Assembly: GCA_032251515.1 (NCBI GenBank)
Contig: JAVVDU010000006.1
Coordinates: 1 to 64,000 of the forward strand
From: Carthagonibacter sp032251515
Lineage (GTDB): Bacteria > Gemmatimonadota > Gemmatimonadetes > Palauibacterales > Palauibacteraceae
Direction of reading: 5' to 3'
Length of the DNA: 64,000 nt
In this document: piece by piece, positions 8,645-15,919 of the stretch
How positions within the stretch are numbered: position 1 is the stretch's first letter
Layout: each line of letters opens with the position of its first letter
Notes under the pieces: generated by a model
The model's database searches: none
The model's input: the letters and a program-made list of their open reading frames with translations, nothing else
What the model was told of the DNA's origin: nothing
Translations under genes and position numbers: made by a program

Positions 8645-10480
8645 ATGACCGGCCTCGCGCCGGGGGCCGGGAGTCCCCGCATCCGGATCCTCCCGGATCA
8701 CGTGGCGAACCAGATCGCCGCGGGCGAGGTGGTGGAGCGTCCCGCCTCGGTGGTGAAGGAGCTGGTCGAGAACGCGCTGGACGCCGGCGCCCGTCGCATC
8801 GAGGTCGCGCTGCGCAACGGCGGCAAGACCGGGATCCGCGTCACGGACGACGGCGAGGGAATGCGCCGCGAGGATGCGCTGCTCGCCCTCGACCGGCACG
8901 CCACGAGCAAGATCCGCGACGCGGACGACCTGCGGAACGTTCGCTCGTTCGGCTTCCGGGGGGAGGCCCTGCCGTCCATCGCCGCCGTGAGCCGCTTCAC
9001 CCTGCAGACAGCGCCGGCCGGCGGGGGTCCCGGAACGGAGATCCGCGTGCAGGGCGGGCGGATCGTCGGGGTCACGGAGATCGCCCGGCGCCCCGGCACC
9101 TCCGTCACGGTGCGGTCGCTGTTCCACAACGTGCCGGCGCGGGCGAAGTTCCTGCGATCGGCGGCCGCCGAGACCCGGTCCGCCGCCGAAGTGCTCACGG
9201 TGCTCGGGTTCTCCCATCTCGGCGTGGCGTTCCGCCTGACCTCGAACGACCGCGAGATGATGGACCTGCCCTCCGTGCAGGACCCGGCGGCCCGGGTACG
9301 GGACCTGTGGGGCGACGAGGAGGCGGACGAGCTCCTGCCGCTGGACGGCGAGCGTGATGGCGTCCGGGTCGCCGGCCTCGTACAGCGACCCGACGCGGCG
9401 CGTCCGGCGGGCGGCCGCCGCTACCTGTTCGTGAACGGCCGACCCTTCCGCGACGCCGGCCTGCTGCGGGAGGTGGACGATGCCTACCGTACCACGGTCG
9501 CCCCGGGACTGCGGCCCAGCCTCTTCCTGTACGTCGTACTGGCCGCTCCCGAGGTGGACGTAAACGTGCACCCCGCCAAGACGGAGGTTCGCTTCGCCCG
9601 ACCCGCCGCGGTGCGCGCGGCGATCCGCGAGGCGGTGCTCACCCGGCTTGCGGACCTGGTGAGCACTCCCGGCCTCGGTCCGGCGCGGCGCGGCGCGGCG
9701 ACGGCGCGAGAACGGTCGCCGCGGCGGACGGCGGATGGACCGGAGAGCGGGGGCGCCCTGGCGCGGGAGCCGCAACTGGCGTTTCTGGTGCCCCGCCCGG
9801 CGGGCCGGGGCGAAGGGGAGGGAGGGCCCCGGGGTGAGGAACCCGCGGCCGGCGCGGACGCCGACGACGCGGGGGAGGGGGCGCTCGCCGCGCTGGGAGA
9901 CCCGTCGCGGACGGGTCCCTGGCAGCTTCACGACGCGTACGTGCTGGTACCTACCCGGCAGGGACTCCTGGTAGTGGACCAGCACTCGGCCCACGAGCGG
10001 ATCCTGTTCGAGGAGACGATGGCCCGCTTCGCGAGCCAGCAGGGGATGTCCCAGCGGCTCCTGTTTCCGCTCACTTTCCGGCTGTCGCCCGGCGAGATGT
10101 CGGCCGTCGACGAGCTGAGCGGCCTGCTGCGGGCGGCGGGATTCGAGATCGAACGGTTCGGCGAGCGGACGGTGATCGTGCACGCGGTGCCTCATCTGCA
10201 CGACAGTTTCGACCCCGAGTCCTGCTTCCGGGAGATGGTCCGGGAGCTGGCGGAGGGATCGGAGCTGGTGAACTCGGCCCGCAACCAGCACGAGCGGATC
10301 GCCCGCAGCCTCGCCTGCAAGGGCGCGATCAAGGCGGGCCAGCCGCTGACCCGGGAAGAGATGGAGGAACTGCTGGACCGCCTGTTCGCCACCGAGCTGC
10401 CCGGGCACGACGTGCACGGCCGGCCCACGATCCTGCGGCTCACCCTGTCGGAGCTCGCCCGGCGGTTCGGCCGGGAGTGA
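8645..10480 (+). CDS. mutL: DNA mismatch repair protein MutL
   Basis: The 611-residue protein has the GHKL ATPase N-domain: I-A-A-G-E-V-V-E-R-P, V-K-E-L-V-E-N-A-L-D-A-G-A, T-D-D-G-E-G-M and G-F-R-G-E-A-L. A Pro/Gly/Glu-rich linker (about residues 340-420) precedes the C-terminal dimerisation domain. The endonuclease-type motif appears as D-Q-H-S-A-H-E-R-I-L-F-E from residue 445, and an A-C-K-G-A-I-K-A-G motif follows near 556. The usual C-P-H-G-R-P zinc motif reads D-V-H-G-R-P near 590, lacking its Cys. MutL couples MutS mismatch recognition to strand incision. miaA follows 31 bases later, a common mutL-miaA order. Confidence 0.96.
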   Translation: MTGLAPGAGSPRIRILPDHVANQIAAGEVVERPASVVKELVENALDAGARRIEVALRNGGKTGIRVTDDGEGMRREDALLALDRHATSKIRDADDLRNVRSFGFRGEALPSIAAVSRFTLQTAPAGGGPGTEIRVQGGRIVGVTEIARRPGTSVTVRSLFHNVPARAKFLRSAAAETRSAAEVLTVLGFSHLGVAFRLTSNDREMMDLPSVQDPAARVRDLWGDEEADELLPLDGERDGVRVAGLVQRPDAARPAGGRRYLFVNGRPFRDAGLLREVDDAYRTTVAPGLRPSLFLYVVLAAPEVDVNVHPAKTEVRFARPAAVRAAIREAVLTRLADLVSTPGLGPARRGAATARERSPRRTADGPESGGALAREPQLAFLVPRPAGRGEGEGGPRGEEPAAGADADDAGEGALAALGDPSRTGPWQLHDAYVLVPTRQGLLVVDQHSAHERILFEETMARFASQQGMSQRLLFPLTFRLSPGEMSAVDELSGLLRAAGFEIERFGERTVIVHAVPHLHDSFDPESCFREMVRELAEGSELVNSARNQHERIARSLACKGAIKAGQPLTREEMEELLDRLFATELPGHDVHGRPTILRLTLSELARRFGRE

Positions 10481-10511
10481 GTCCGGCGGGCCCGGAGCGC
10501 GGGGAGGCGGT

Positions 10512-11471
10512 GTGACGCGACCGGACCACGACCCGGTGGCGGCGGTGACCGCGATCGTGGGGCCCACCGCCACCGGCAAGACGGAGGTCGGGCTCCGGGT
10601 GGCGGAGCGCACCGGCGGCGAGATCGTGTCGGCCGACAGCCGGCAGGCGTTTCGGGGCATGGAGATCGGCACGGCGGCTCCGACGCGGGCGGAGCGGAGC
10701 CGCGTGCCGCATCACGGCGTCGCGTTCCTCGCGCCGGGCGAACGGTACGGGGCGGGGCGGTTCACCCGTCTCGCCCGGGACTGGATGGCCGCCATCCGCG
10801 AGCGCGGTCGGGTGCCGGTGCTCGTGGGCGGGACCGGCCTGTTCGTGCGGGCGCTGGAGCGGCCGCTGTTTCGCGAGCCGCCGCTCGACCCGCTGCGGCG
10901 GCGACGCCTGGAGGAGTGGCTGTACGGCGCGGCGCCGGACCGCCTGGCGGACTGGGCACGACGTCTCGACCCGGAGCTGGCCGGACGCCTTCCCCGGCTC
11001 GACCCGCAGCGGGCGGCTCGGGCCGTCGAGGTCGCGCTCCTCTCGGGCCGCCGGCTCAGCTGGTGGCAGGCGCACGGACCGCAGGCGGCGGCGCCCGTCC
11101 CTCTGCGGGTGTTCGTGCTGGAATTGCCGGGCGATGTGCACCGGGACCGCATCGAGCGGCGGGCCGGGGCGGCGCTGGAGGCCGGCTGGGGCGCGGAAGT
11201 CCAGGCCCTCCGAGCCGCCTGCCCGGACGGCGCGTGGCTGGCGGGCCGGCCGCTCGGATACCGGGCCGTGGCGGAGTGGATGGACGGCCGGATCTCGCGC
11301 GACGAGGCGCGGCGGCGCATCGTGCGGGAAACGTGGGCCTACGCGCGGCGACAGCGCACCTGGTTCCGGCACCAGGTCCCGGATTCCGCCGTCCGGCTCG
11401 ATGCGAGGCGGCCGGCGGCGGAGCTCGCGGAGGCGGTGTTGGGCGCCGGCCCGTCCGGGCCGGCGGCCTGA
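10512..11471 (+). CDS. miaA: tRNA dimethylallyltransferase MiaA
   Basis: The 319-residue enzyme transfers a dimethylallyl group to N6 of A37 in tRNAs reading UNN codons. The N-terminal P-loop G-P-T-A-T-G-K-T-E-V is followed by S-A-D-S-R-Q-A-F-R-G-M-E-I-G-T-A (the usual Tyr is Phe) and V-L-V-G-G-T-G-L-F-V-R-A-L. The tRNA-binding part carries P-L-G-Y-R-A-V-A-E-W and a C-terminal R-R-Q-R-T-W-F-R. GTG 10512 is the start; it gives a normal MiaA length. It lies between mutL and bshA in one co-directional run. Confidence 0.94.
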   Translation: MTRPDHDPVAAVTAIVGPTATGKTEVGLRVAERTGGEIVSADSRQAFRGMEIGTAAPTRAERSRVPHHGVAFLAPGERYGAGRFTRLARDWMAAIRERGRVPVLVGGTGLFVRALERPLFREPPLDPLRRRRLEEWLYGAAPDRLADWARRLDPELAGRLPRLDPQRAARAVEVALLSGRRLSWWQAHGPQAAAPVPLRVFVLELPGDVHRDRIERRAGAALEAGWGAEVQALRAACPDGAWLAGRPLGYRAVAEWMDGRISRDEARRRIVRETWAYARRQRTWFRHQVPDSAVRLDARRPAAELAEAVLGAGPSGPAA

Positions 11472-11496
11472 AACGGAACGAATCGGAAGGAAGACG

Positions 11497-12642
11497 ATGC
11501 GACTCGGTATCGCGTGCTACCCGACGTACGGCGGCTCGGGCGCCGTGGCCACGGAGCTCGGAGTGCAGCTCGCGGCGCGCGGGCACGAGGTGCACTTCAT
11601 CTCGTACGCCCAGCCCTTCCGGCTCACCGCGTTTCACGACCGGGTGTTCTTCCACGAGGTCGAGGTCCCGCACTACCCGCTGTTCGAGTACCCGCCGTAC
11701 TCGCTGGCGCTCGCCGTGCAGGTGGGCGAGGTCGCGCGGCGCCACGACCTGGAGATCCTCCACGCGCACTACGCGATCCCGCACGCCACGGCCGCGTGGC
11801 TCGCCGAGCAGATGCTGCGCGGCGAGGGGCGGGCCCTGAAGGTCGTGACGACCCTGCACGGCACGGACATCACGCTCGTGGGGCAGGATCCCTCCTTCTG
11901 GTCGATCACGAAGTTCTCGCTCGAGATGTCCGACGGGCTGACGGCCGTGTCGGACTATCTGCGGGAGGAGACGTACCGGGCCTTCCGCTGCCGGTCCGTC
12001 CCGATCGAGGTGATCCCGAACTTCATCGATCCGGGCATCTTCGACCGGGACCGCTACGACTGCCGCCGCGCGTCGCTGGCGCCGGGCGGCGAGAAGATCG
12101 TGATGCACATCTCGAATTTCCGGAAGGTGAAGCGCATCGGGGACGTGGTCCGGATCTTCGCGGCCCTGCGGGGCCGGGTCCCGGCCCGCCTCGTCATGGT
12201 GGGGGACGGACCGGAGCGGGCGCTGGCCGACGAGGAAGTCGCGCGGCTGGGCCTCGAGGATCACGTACTGTTCCTCGGAAAGATCGAGTCGGTGGCGGAG
12301 CTGCTGGCCTGCGCCGACCTGTTCCTGCTGCCCAGTCAACAGGAGTCGTTCGGGCTCGTGGCGCTGGAGGCGATGGCTTCCGGCGTTCCCGTGGTCGGAT
12401 CGGACGGCTCCGGCCTCACAGAGGTGGTGGAAGACGGAGAGACCGGTTTTCTTCGGCCGGTCGGGGCGGTGGACGACATGGCGGAGGCGGCCGTCCGGAT
12501 CCTCGGCGACCCGCGAATGCACGCCCGGATGGCCGCGGCCGGCAGGGAGCGCGCGGCGGCCCGGTTCCACGTGGATCGGGTCGTGCCGCAGTACGAGGCG
12601 TTCTACGCGCGCGTGCTGGTGGGCCAGGGGCGCGGCGCGTGA
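11497..12642 (+). CDS. bshA: N-acetyl-alpha-D-glucosaminyl L-malate synthase BshA (bacillithiol step 1)
   Basis: The 381-residue GT4 glycosyltransferase matches BshA closely: M-R-L-G-I-A-C-Y-P-T-Y-G-G-S-G-A-V-A-T-E-L-G, then E-V-P-H-Y-P-L-F-E-Y-P-P-Y, T-T-L-H-G-T-D-I-T-L-V-G, a V-I-P-N-F-I-D motif and the nucleotide-sugar-binding S-Q-Q-E-S-F-G-L-V-A-L-E-A-M-A-S-G. BshA joins UDP-GlcNAc and L-malate in the first step of bacillithiol synthesis. bshB and bshC are not in this window, but a YtxJ/BrxC-type bacilliredoxin gene lies at 39397-39762. A purine-rich GGAAGGAAG ribosome site precedes ATG 11497. The stop overlaps uppP by 4 bases. Confidence 0.93.
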   Translation: MRLGIACYPTYGGSGAVATELGVQLAARGHEVHFISYAQPFRLTAFHDRVFFHEVEVPHYPLFEYPPYSLALAVQVGEVARRHDLEILHAHYAIPHATAAWLAEQMLRGEGRALKVVTTLHGTDITLVGQDPSFWSITKFSLEMSDGLTAVSDYLREETYRAFRCRSVPIEVIPNFIDPGIFDRDRYDCRRASLAPGGEKIVMHISNFRKVKRIGDVVRIFAALRGRVPARLVMVGDGPERALADEEVARLGLEDHVLFLGKIESVAELLACADLFLLPSQQESFGLVALEAMASGVPVVGSDGSGLTEVVEDGETGFLRPVGAVDDMAEAAVRILGDPRMHARMAAAGRERAAARFHVDRVVPQYEAFYARVLVGQGRGA

Positions 12643-13439
12643 CGCTGGTCGCCGCGGCGCTGCTCGGCCTCCTGCAGGGTCTGACGGAGTTCCTGCCCGT
12701 ATCCAGCAGCGCCCATCTCGTCCTGGCGGGCACGCTGCTAGACGTGCGCCTGCCGGGTGCCGCGTTCGAGGTCGTGGTGCACGTGGCCACGCTCGGGTCC
12801 GTGCTGTGGGTGTACCGGCGGCGCGTGGCCGAGCTCGCCGTCGGCGTCCTGGCCGGGCGTCGGGAGGCACTCGCCTACACGGGACTGCTGGCCCTCGCCA
12901 CGGTGCCGGCCGCCACGGCGGGACTGCTGGGCGAGGCCCGCCTCGCGGCCCTGTTCGACCAGCCCCTCGTCGCGGCCGCCGCGCTGCTGGTGACCGGCGG
13001 CGCCGTGTGGTCGATCCGCACCACGGCGCCCCGGGCCCGCGAGCCGCGGCCGGGCACGCGGCAGGCGCTCTGGATGGGGCTGGCGCAGGCGCTGGCGATC
13101 GTGCCCGGCCTGTCCCGCTCGGGGCTGACCGTGGCGGTAGGAGCCTGGCGCGGCGTGGACGCGGTGCGGGCCGCCGAGTTCTCGTTCCTTCTCTCGATCC
13201 CGGCGATCCTCGGGGCCGGCATCCTGCAGGCGGACGAGGTGGCGGCGACGCTGGGCGCGGTGGGAGCGGCCCCGCTCGCCGTCGGCTTCGCGGCCGCGTT
13301 CGTCACGGGAGTCGCGGCCATCACGTTGTTCGTGCGGCTCCTCCGGCAGCGGCGCTTCCACGTCTTCGCCTGGTACTGCTGGACCGTGGGCCTCGCCTGG
13401 CTCGCCGGGGCGGTCTTCCTGCCGGGGCTGCGCGGGTGA
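12639..13439 (+). CDS. uppP: Undecaprenyl-diphosphatase UppP (BacA)
   Basis: This 266-residue polytopic membrane enzyme recycles undecaprenyl diphosphate to the monophosphate carrier used in peptidoglycan and glycan assembly. The two signature motifs are present: G-L-L-Q-G-L-T-E-F-L-P-V-S-S-S-A-H near the N-terminus and I-V-P-G-L-S-R-S-G-L-T-V midway. The GTG start at 12639 overlaps the bshA stop, and its own stop overlaps the nadC start (GTGA), implying translational coupling. Confidence 0.95.
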   Translation: MTLVAAALLGLLQGLTEFLPVSSSAHLVLAGTLLDVRLPGAAFEVVVHVATLGSVLWVYRRRVAELAVGVLAGRREALAYTGLLALATVPAATAGLLGEARLAALFDQPLVAAAALLVTGGAVWSIRTTAPRAREPRPGTRQALWMGLAQALAIVPGLSRSGLTVAVGAWRGVDAVRAAEFSFLLSIPAILGAGILQADEVAATLGAVGAAPLAVGFAAAFVTGVAAITLFVRLLRQRRFHVFAWYCWTVGLAWLAGAVFLPGLRG

Positions 13440-14308
13440 GCGGGCCGGGCCGGTTCGGCGCGCCGCTGGCGCTCGCCGCGCTGATCGACGCGGCGCTGGC
13501 CGAGGATGTCGGCCCGGGCGACGTCACCTCGGCGTGGACCGTGCCGGACGACGTCGCGGGGAGAGCCGCTCTCGAGGCACGCGCCGGGGGGATCGCGGCG
13601 GGGCTGGACATCGCCGCGGACGTGTTCCGGCGGGTGGACCCGGCCGTCCGGGTCGTCGTGCGACGGAAGGACGGGGATGCCGTGGCCCCGGGCGACGTGC
13701 TGCTGACGGTGGAGGGGCGCCTCGCGTCGATTCTCACCGCGGAGCGCACCGCGCTGAACTTCGCCGGCCGGCTGTCGGGGGTCGCGACCGCGGCCCGCCG
13801 GTTCGTCGACGCCGTGGCCGGAACGGGGTGCCGGGTGCTCGACACCCGGAAGACGACGCCCGGCTGGAGGGCGCTCGAGAAGCGCGCCGCCCGGGCCGGG
13901 GGCGCGGTGAATCACCGCATGGGATTGCACGACATGGTGCTGATCAAGGAGAACCACATCCGGTCGGCGGGCGGCGTCCGGGAAGCGCTGGCCGCGGCGC
14001 TCCCCCGGGCGCGGGACGCGGGCCTCGAGGTGGAGATCGAGGTCACCTCGCCGGCGGAGCTGCAGGCCGCGCTAGCGGGCGGGGCCGACCGGATCCTCCT
14101 CGACAACCGCTCGGCCGCGCAGATCGCCGAGGCGGTGCGCACGGTCCGCTCGCGCCCGCCGCCGCACCCGGCGCTGGAGGCGTCCGGAGGCCTGACGCCG
14201 GAGACAGCGCGTGCCGCCGCGCGCGCCGGCGTCGACTTCGTCTCGGTGGGCGCGATCACCCACTCCGCCGGCGCCCTCGATCTCACGCTGCTCGTGGAGG
14301 AACCTTGA
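13436..14308 (+). CDS. nadC: Nicotinate-nucleotide diphosphorylase (carboxylating) NadC
   Basis: The 290-residue enzyme converts quinolinate and PRPP to nicotinate mononucleotide in de novo NAD synthesis. Visible motifs: A-E-D-V-G-P-G-D-V-T-S near the N-terminus, R-T-A-L-N-F-A-G-R-L-S-G, L-D-T-R-K-T-T-P-G-W-R, H-R-M-G-L-H-D-M-V-L-I-K-E-N-H and the C-terminal phosphate loop E-A-S-G-G-L and S-V-G-A-I-T-H-S. GTG 13436 overlaps the uppP stop. birA starts inside its stop (TTGA). nadA and nadB are not in the window. Confidence 0.95.
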   Translation: MSGPGRFGAPLALAALIDAALAEDVGPGDVTSAWTVPDDVAGRAALEARAGGIAAGLDIAADVFRRVDPAVRVVVRRKDGDAVAPGDVLLTVEGRLASILTAERTALNFAGRLSGVATAARRFVDAVAGTGCRVLDTRKTTPGWRALEKRAARAGGAVNHRMGLHDMVLIKENHIRSAGGVREALAAALPRARDAGLEVEIEVTSPAELQAALAGGADRILLDNRSAAQIAEAVRTVRSRPPPHPALEASGGLTPETARAAARAGVDFVSVGAITHSAGALDLTLLVEEP

Positions 14309-15111
14309 ACGCCCGCAAGGCGCCGGCCCGCTGGTCCGGGCTTACGGCGGCCGAGCTCGCGGCGCGGTGGGGGCGGCCGGTGCACCTCCGCGGCGACGTG
14401 CCCTCGACCAACGACGTGGCACGGGAGCTGGCCACGGACGGTGCCCCGGAGGGCAGCGTCGTCCTCGCCCGGTCCCAGACCGCGGGCCGGGGGCGCTCCG
14501 GGCACGCGTGGCACTCGCCCCGGGATGCCGGGGTCTACGCCAGCCTGCTGGCCCGCCCCCACGACCTGTTCCACCCGGCTCCCCTGACGATCCTCGCCGG
14601 GCTCGAGATCGTGGAGCGCCTGGCGAAGGCGTTCCCGGGGCTCGGCCCGATGCTGAAGTGGCCGAACGACCTGATGGCGGGTGACGGAAAGCTGGGCGGC
14701 CTCCTCGCCGAGGCGACGTGGCGCGACGGCCAGCCGCAGGAGCTGGTGATCGGGGTGGGCGTGAACGTCCGGCCGCCGGGCCCCGAGGCGCCGGCCGAGG
14801 TGCGGGCCCGGGCGGTTTCGATCGACGAGCGTACCGGGACCGCGGCGGCGCTGGTGGACGTCGCGGACGCCGTGGTGGAGGGCGTCGCGGCCGCCATCCG
14901 GATCGCGGGGCCGGTGCTCGGTTCGGAACAGCTGGAGCGGGTGGACCGGTACGACTGGCTGCGCGACCGGCGCTGCCGGCTTCGCCTGCCGGACGAAACG
15001 GAAGCCATCGGCGGTACCTCGGTGGGCATCGCGCCCGACGGGGCACTCCTGTTCCGTCCGGACCGGGGCGGGCTGCGGCGGGTGCCGCTCGGAACGGTGG
15101 AAGCGGAATGA
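14305..15111 (+). CDS. birA: Biotin--[acetyl-CoA-carboxylase] ligase (BirA-type, no HTH domain)
   Basis: The 268-residue protein is a monofunctional biotin protein ligase without the N-terminal DNA-binding domain of E. coli BirA. Motifs: S-T-N-D-V-A-R-E-L, the biotinyl-AMP loop G-R-G-R-S-G-H-A-W, and K-W-P-N-D-L-M followed by K-L-G-G-L-L-A-E. It biotinylates the carrier domain of carboxylases. The start is inferred as TTG 14305, overlapping the nadC stop; the first Met in frame would remove the core fold. coaX follows 34 bases downstream, a frequent birA-coaX arrangement. Confidence 0.92.
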   Translation: MNARKAPARWSGLTAAELAARWGRPVHLRGDVPSTNDVARELATDGAPEGSVVLARSQTAGRGRSGHAWHSPRDAGVYASLLARPHDLFHPAPLTILAGLEIVERLAKAFPGLGPMLKWPNDLMAGDGKLGGLLAEATWRDGQPQELVIGVGVNVRPPGPEAPAEVRARAVSIDERTGTAAALVDVADAVVEGVAAAIRIAGPVLGSEQLERVDRYDWLRDRRCRLRLPDETEAIGGTSVGIAPDGALLFRPDRGGLRRVPLGTVEAE

Positions 15112-15145
15112 GTGCGGACACGGGACGCGGGGCAGGGAGGCCTGG

Positions 15146-15919
15146 ATGCTCCTGACGGCGGACATCGGGAACACGGAGACCGTGATTGGCCTGTTCGAGG
15201 GTTTCGAGCCGCTCGATACGTGGCGCGTCGCGACGGAGCGTCACCGGACGGGAGACGAGATCGCCCTGCAGCTCGCATCCCTCCTCGACACCCTGAAGAC
15301 GTGCGGGAAGCCCGAGCGGGCCGTCCTCGCCTCGGTCGTTCCCGAGCTCGACCGGTCCTGGGACGAGGCCCTCGCCCGGCTCGCATGGCCGGCCGTATGG
15401 ATCGACTGGCGCAGCGACCTCCCGATCCGCCTCGAGGTGGACGAGCCGCACTCGGTGGGCGCCGACCGCGTGGTGAACACCTTGGCGGCCTCCCGGCTTC
15501 ACGGACGGAACACGATCGTCGTGGACCTCGGCACGGCCACGACGTTCGACTGCATCACGGCGGACGGGGCGTTCCTGGGCGGCGTCATCGCCCCGGGCCC
15601 CCGCGCGGGGATCGACCGGCTGCACGCCAGCTCCTCCAAGCTCCCCTCGGTCCAGATCGCGCCGCCGTCTCGCGTCCTCGGCCGCAACACGGTCGCGGCG
15701 CTCGAATCCGGCGTCTTCTACTCCGTGGTGGAAGGCATCGACGGCATCGTCCGGCGGCTGCTCGCCGAGTGGGAGCCGGACGATCCGCTGGTGGTGGCGA
15801 CCGGCGGACTCGCGGGCCTGGTCGGCCCGCACTGCCGCTGCGTCGCCGCGGTCGACCCGCTGCTCACCCTGAAGGGCCTCGTGTGCGCGGACCGGCACCT
15901 GCGCGGAGAAGCGACGTGA
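15146..15919 (+). CDS. coaX: Type III pantothenate kinase CoaX
   Basis: The 257-residue ASKHA-fold enzyme phosphorylates pantothenate, the first step of CoA synthesis. The N-terminal D-I-G-N-T-E-T-V-I-G-L-F phosphate motif, the central V-G-A-D-R-V-V-N-T, D-L-G-T-A-T-T-F-D and G-G-V-I-A-P-G motifs, and the C-terminal V-A-T-G-G-L-A are all visible. Length is normal for CoaX. The stop overlaps the next start (GTGA), although the next gene encodes an unrelated secreted peptidase. Confidence 0.95.
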   Translation: MLLTADIGNTETVIGLFEGFEPLDTWRVATERHRTGDEIALQLASLLDTLKTCGKPERAVLASVVPELDRSWDEALARLAWPAVWIDWRSDLPIRLEVDEPHSVGADRVVNTLAASRLHGRNTIVVDLGTATTFDCITADGAFLGGVIAPGPRAGIDRLHASSSKLPSVQIAPPSRVLGRNTVAALESGVFYSVVEGIDGIVRRLLAEWEPDDPLVVATGGLAGLVGPHCRCVAAVDPLLTLKGLVCADRHLRGEAT

